A DNA stretch of 11,627 nt, from positions 1-11,627 of the forward strand of contig DASQFU010000139.1 in assembly GCA_035632955.1 (NCBI GenBank), given 5' to 3'. This document shows, piece by piece, positions 8,701-11,627 of the stretch. The notes under the pieces were generated by a model. It was given only the letters and a program-made list of their open reading frames with translations. It was not told where the DNA came from and did no database searches. Every line of letters begins with the position of its first letter. Position 1 is the first letter of the stretch. The DNA comes from DASQFU01 sp035632955. GTDB lineage: Bacteria > Eisenbacteria > RBG-16-71-46. Position numbers and translations under genes: made by a program.

Positions 8701-9819
8701 GCCGGTGAGATCGCCGGCGCGCGAGCGGCCGGTCAGCGGATCGAGCGTCAGCCGGCCATCCGCCCACGCGAGCTGGCCTTCCGCTTCGAGCGGCAGATCG
8801 CTCCACACCGCGCGGGTCCGGAACGAGCCGGCCCAGTCGGGGCCGCCGCGCGCATCGATGCTCGCTCGGCCCTCGCCCGGCACGTCGAAGGTGGTGTTGC
8901 GGAACACGCGGGCGAGCCAGCGCCAGCGCACGCGCTCGATCTCGGCGCGCACGTGGCGCCGCGATTCGCCCGACTTCCACTCAGCCACGCCGTGCAGGAC
9001 GAGGTCCGGCGTGCGCAGCTCGTGCACGTGCACGCGCACGGTGTCGGCCGCCGTCACATGCGCGCGCAACTTCTCGAGCGGCGTGTCGAAGGGCCCGCGC
9101 CGCCAGCGCAACGACCGGACGTCGACGCGCGTGCGCGCACCGGTCGCGGCGACCGCATCCAGCTCCAGACCCTCGATGTCGTTCGTCGCTTCCGGCATCC
9201 GGATCGTGCCGCCGCGCAGCCGCAAGCTGAGGTCGAGCGGCTTGCCGGCCTGCCGGGCTTCGCCTTGCTTCCAGGTCGGAAGCCGGACCTTGCCGTCCGC
9301 TCCGCGCGCGAGCCGGACCACCGGGCTATCGATCACGATGTCGATCCGGCGCTGGGCGCCACGAAGGAAATCCCACGCCGAATAGCTGACGGTCATCGAC
9401 GGCGCCTCGAGCAGCACCTGGCCTGTTCCATCGCGGAAGCGCAGGGTCGGGCGCAGCACGCGCACACTCCGCAGCGGGTTGCCCTTGAGATCGCCGATCG
9501 AGAGCGCCACGTCGCTGCGGGTGACGAGCATCTGGTTGAGGAGCACGGTCAGCTCCTCGGCGGCCCATTCGGTTCGGTTCGCCACGTACAGCACCGCCGT
9601 CACCATCAGCAGAATGACCAGTCCGACCAGGCCGAGCCCGGCGAGCATGACGATCTTGCCGATCGTCCAGCGCACGGGCTTGGGGACGTGCTCGACCACA
9701 TCCTCGACCACGTCTTCGATCTTCTCGACCGCCTGCTTCAGCTCCTCGGTCAAGCCGCGCGGATCGTCCGAATCGAGCTTTTTCGGCTCGCGATCGTCGG
9801 GTGGTCGTGAATCGCTCAT
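5719..9819 (-). CDS. tamB: TamB-family translocation/assembly protein (DUF490)
   Basis: TamB/AsmA-superfamily protein of 1366 residues (E. coli TamB has about 1260). These proteins are anchored in the inner membrane and span the periplasm as a long beta structure with a hydrophobic groove; they work with TamA or BamA in OM-protein insertion and are implicated in lipid transport to the OM. Visible here: a 55-residue N-terminal cytoplasmic tail with an acidic helix (about 23-45), one membrane segment (about 56-80), a long body of repeated beta strands, and the C-terminal TamB/DUF490 region (about 1040-1366) with DNLIWQPPDGRIEFSADL (from 1094) and GDVRSLRGDYYFLSNRF (from 1124). The protein ends KARWEY, an aromatic end like an OM beta-signal. 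The start is well supported: GAGGA ends 4 nt before the ATG. It begins 7 nt after the upstream Omp85 stop, so the two are almost certainly co-transcribed and probably translationally coupled. The long N-terminal tail is unusual. Confidence 0.93.
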   Translation of the reverse strand: MSDSRPPDDREPKKLDSDDPRGLTEELKQAVEKIEDVVEDVVEHVPKPVRWTIGKIVMLAGLGLVGLVILLMVTAVLYVANRTEWAAEELTVLLNQMLVTRSDVALSIGDLKGNPLRSVRVLRPTLRFRDGTGQVLLEAPSMTVSYSAWDFLRGAQRRIDIVIDSPVVRLARGADGKVRLPTWKQGEARQAGKPLDLSLRLRGGTIRMPEATNDIEGLELDAVAATGARTRVDVRSLRWRRGPFDTPLEKLRAHVTAADTVRVHVHELRTPDLVLHGVAEWKSGESRRHVRAEIERVRWRWLARVFRNTTFDVPGEGRASIDARGGPDWAGSFRTRAVWSDLPLEAEGQLAWADGRLTLDPLTGRSRAGDLTGKVTWSKQGWEVGGDARNANPEHWDAIQLRDWPAGNLNGRFRYAVDTRGRPRARLAAQLDDSEWSGWRADSGGVIVDFPAVGPDSFRVRALRRGGELTLDGRAAAGGWQGEYTVTEFPLDEWPDGRASGLRGTLASGRGTVNGRAGALDVTGVLEGTSSEWFGLKTARWRLTDVSGRLLPKPDLTAQARLEDVLFLGLHFDSAATPVRLADQQAGFSTLTAQAGDTTVTLRGDAAWHEGGWRFTAESAEMQSPSFHWTVEPPLALVGDPNGVSFERLLARDGEAQVTMEGRWAGPGGRYDWSARAERLDLSRLGLPSDLGLGGRANARLRVSGIYGDPRWELDAAASTPSAQGHRADSVAIRIGGAPGRLEVSDAALVLAGGTLGVRGAVTAMSEPWPDTLTADGVLQWVAGAGRWEGTARAQEFPLERVGRMVPAAEGWGGKLSGTLEVGGRPAAPVLSLAVEARPLARGEARVDAVNAKARYAAGQLDVPEIKIARGGVTSTITGEMPMRLALGESPELPEAPMSWQVDLPNGDLALLPLFVAQLGQASGRFDLDARIGGTVREPDLRGTARIRQGKLRLAGREELLEEVYADLTFDEARISLDTLAARQRTRQGDAGRVQAHGEVRLQGMVLDNYRFNLSLREFTALETGLYAAVLDGNFVITKGPRIGGTTVPRVDGEVELRRGVVLFDFAKQSEIEQIAASTQPLYWTYRLHLSATDNLIWQPPDGRIEFSADLNLEQTVDSLIIYGDVRSLRGDYYFLSNRFTVQRADLTFDNLDGVNPLIAAEAETQVPRATPEDAETVGLGTQDERGQERIFVTISGRVREPVIEFSSENNWDEPQILRAITVGRFVDEKGGLAFEDPLDSYVTQALNRQLSADLSRAFRGYLNEWEVARESGGLVRGTGGVLVRVGIPLTSRLAVRYGQRVPGLDRPDENVRTGTVERDIEAEYRLNRFFYVSSELTQRRTLTGSTSTVSSSPDFNVNLKARWEY

Positions 9820-9823
9820 CCGA

Positions 9824-9828
9824 TCCTC
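9824..9828 (-). promoter_or_regulatory. tamB ribosome binding site overlapping the upstream stop codon
   Basis: GAGGA on the minus strand, 4 nt before the tamB ATG at 9819, shares two bases with the TGA (9829-9827) of the upstream Omp85 gene. Ribosomes finishing the first gene would stop on the binding site of the second, which suggests coupled, balanced synthesis. Confidence 0.65.
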
Positions 9829-11627
9829 AGAACGACGGGCCGACGGCGAACTGGATCGCCGGGCGCCCGTAGCGGGGCCCGATCGACCGCTTCCGTCCGT
9901 CCCCCTCCACGACTTCCGCCGGGCGCAGTGCCCACGTGAAGTCGACGCGCAGCGGCCCGATCGGCAGTTTCACGCGCGGCCCGAAGCCGGCGACATAGCG
10001 CACGTCTCCGGGATCCAGGGGCTCGCGCCCGATCGCCGGCACGAACTGGTGCCAGCGGATATAACTCGGCCGGGTCCAAACATTCCCGGCGTCGACGTAA
10101 AACTCGACTCCCAGCGGGCCCGCCAGTGGAATCCGCAGCTCGAGGTTCGCCTGGACGATCGCCAGGCCGCCCGAGGGCGGGATCGCGTTCTCGTCGAAGC
10201 CCCGGATCGAGTTGACGCCGCCGGTGCGGAAGCGGTCCTGGACCGGCAGCCGCGCGACGTCGGGATCGACCGACACCTCCGGCGAGAACCGCGACGGGTC
10301 GCCGAACGGCCGGATCGTGCCGCCGCGAATCCGGGTCGCGAGCACCCAGCCGGTGCCGATCGGCGTGTACCAGGAGGAGACGAGCTGGACCTTGCTGAAG
10401 CTGCTCTTGCCCTTGAACGGCCCGCCGGCGATCTCGCCGCTCAGCGATTGCACCGAGCCGCGCCCGGGGTCGAGCGGATTGTCGCGATAGTCGCGCTCCA
10501 GGCCGAGACCCAGGCGGTGGGTCGAATAGAACGACACGACCGTGGCCTCGACCGAGTCGCGCGTGCTGTCGGGCACGAACCGGTCCTCGATCTCGAGATC
10601 CTGCTTCGCGAACACGTTGCTCTGGTTCAGGAGAATCCGGCTAAACCGTCCCAGCTCGCGCCGGAGCTGAAAGTTGACGCCCGACGCCTCCTGCCGCACC
10701 ACCCAGCGCTTGTCCGCCCGGTCGTTGCTCTGCTCGTAGAACGGCGTGACCTGGCCGCGGGTGCGCGAGTTCAGCAACCAGGGCTCGAGCAGCGACGCCT
10801 CGGTGCGCCAGAGCTGGAAGTCGCCGGTGCCGTAGAACGTCAGCTTGGAGTTGAGCGCGCCCTGCAATCCGTGGCCGAGAATGTTCCGGTGCCCCCACTC
10901 GCCGGTGAATCGGAACCGCTCGGTCGTCCCACTGCCGAGACCGGCGTCCAGCCAGCGCGGCTTGCGCTCGCGCACGCCGACGTAGAACTCGATGAGCGTG
11001 TTGTTCGAGTCGGGCAGCGGCGTCACCTGCACCTGGCTGAACAGCCCGCTTTCGTAGAGGCGCTCGATCGAGCGCTCCATGCGCGAGCGCCGGTACACGT
11101 CGCCCTTGCGCAGCACCAGCTCGCGGCGGATCAGCCGCTCGTTGACGCCGACCGACGCCTCGCGGCTCGCGATGTAGATCTCGCCGATCCGGTACAGCGG
11201 ACCCTCGTTGACCTGGTAGCGAACGGTGATTTGCAGCGAGTCCCGCCGGTACGACGCGGCGACGTGCGGCCGGTAGCCACGGTCCTGATAGAGCTCGGAG
11301 ATGCGCAGCGTGTCGAGCTGGAGATAGGCCGGATTGAACGGACGCCCGGGCCGGGCCCAGAGCCGGCGGCGCAGATCCGCCTCGTCGTACGAAGCGACGC
11401 CCGCCAGCTCGATCGCGGCGATGCGGGCGCGCTCGCCCTCGTGGACTCGAAACGTCACGATCACCTGACCAGCGTCCCGGCTCGGCATCACCTCGACACC
11501 GGCGCGCGCGTCGATGTAGCCGTGATGGCGATACAGCGCCGCGATCGCCAGGGTGTCGGAGCGCAGGAAGTCGAGGCGCAGTGCCGGCCGATCGCGCCAC
11601 GGCCACAGCGAGCGCTGCCGGGTCTTG
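9827..11627 (-). CDS. BamA/TamA-family Omp85 outer membrane protein (N-terminus beyond right edge)
   Basis: OM beta-barrel insertase or translocase of the Omp85 family. The frame stays open to the right edge, giving 599 residues numbered from 11626; ATG 11491 is internal and not the start. Residues 1-63 are the end of one POTRA domain, 64-141 a second and 142-222 a third. The first two share a helix pattern: SDTLAIAALYRHHGY (23-37) and LDTLRISELYQDRGY (103-117). The barrel runs from about 224 to 599, with WGHRNILG near its start, the loop-6 motif SIRGFDEN (473-480) and a C-terminal beta-signal ending FAVGPSF. The POTRA domains would face the periplasm and receive substrate or the TamB C-terminus. 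Three POTRAs and adjacency to tamB suit TamA (577 residues in E. coli), but more POTRAs may lie upstream, and in lineages without TamA a BamA often neighbours TamB, so no symbol is given. The missing part includes at least about 30 POTRA residues and a signal peptide. Confidence 0.93.
   Translation of the reverse strand, partial: KTRQRSLWPWRDRPALRLDFLRSDTLAIAALYRHHGYIDARAGVEVMPSRDAGQVIVTFRVHEGERARIAAIELAGVASYDEADLRRRLWARPGRPFNPAYLQLDTLRISELYQDRGYRPHVAASYRRDSLQITVRYQVNEGPLYRIGEIYIASREASVGVNERLIRRELVLRKGDVYRRSRMERSIERLYESGLFSQVQVTPLPDSNNTLIEFYVGVRERKPRWLDAGLGSGTTERFRFTGEWGHRNILGHGLQGALNSKLTFYGTGDFQLWRTEASLLEPWLLNSRTRGQVTPFYEQSNDRADKRWVVRQEASGVNFQLRRELGRFSRILLNQSNVFAKQDLEIEDRFVPDSTRDSVEATVVSFYSTHRLGLGLERDYRDNPLDPGRGSVQSLSGEIAGGPFKGKSSFSKVQLVSSWYTPIGTGWVLATRIRGGTIRPFGDPSRFSPEVSVDPDVARLPVQDRFRTGGVNSIRGFDENAIPPSGGLAIVQANLELRIPLAGPLGVEFYVDAGNVWTRPSYIRWHQFVPAIGREPLDPGDVRYVAGFGPRVKLPIGPLRVDFTWALRPAEVVEGDGRKRSIGPRYGRPAIQFAVGPSF

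Noticed and set aside
7642..9810. 722-codon plus-strand open frame opposite tamB, and similar frames at 2397-3893, 4065-5291 and 5920-7197
   Set aside because: All lie antisense to well-supported genes, have His/Arg/Ala-rich composition and show no recognisable domains.

Overview
The window is GC-rich DNA from a diderm (Gram-negative-type) bacterium. Four large genes lie on the minus strand, so transcription runs from the right edge to the left edge. The outer-membrane (OM) proteins, GC richness and codon use suit a little-studied lineage such as Eisenbacteria, Gemmatimonadota or a relative. That placement is inference; nothing here is diagnostic.

In order of transcription: (1) 11627-9827, the C-terminal 599 residues of a BamA/TamA-family Omp85 protein, with about three POTRA domains visible and a complete barrel; its start lies beyond the right edge. 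(2) 9819-5719, a 1366-residue TamB-family protein starting 7 nt after the first gene, with a Shine-Dalgarno (SD) sequence that overlaps the upstream stop codon. (3) 5719-5567, a possible 50-codon ORF joined by TGATG overlaps to the genes on both sides (low confidence). (4) 5567-2373, a 1064-residue three-part protein: signal peptide, gluzincin metallopeptidase domain with an intact HELVH...E zinc site, six-bladed TolB/PD40-like propeller, long Pro/Thr/Ala-rich linker, and a POTRA-less Omp85-type barrel. (5) 2291-2124, a 168-bp element with 25-bp terminal inverted repeats and CTAG at both ends, resembling a MITE. (6) 2073-1, a UvrD/PcrA superfamily 1 helicase cut by the left edge.

Genes 1, 2 and 4 look like one envelope-biogenesis operon. 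A POTRA-bearing Omp85 and TamB would form a TAM/BAM-like inner-to-outer-membrane bridge. The protease-propeller-Omp85 protein would be a third component that places a zinc protease and a TolB-like platform in the periplasm, anchored in the OM. A role in OM-protein quality control or export is inference. The helicase is a DNA repair gene and appears unrelated; the inverted-repeat element separates it from the envelope genes.

The long plus-strand reading frames opposite these genes carry no recognisable domains and are read as GC-driven shadows. No tRNA, rRNA, CRISPR array or clear rho-independent terminator was found.
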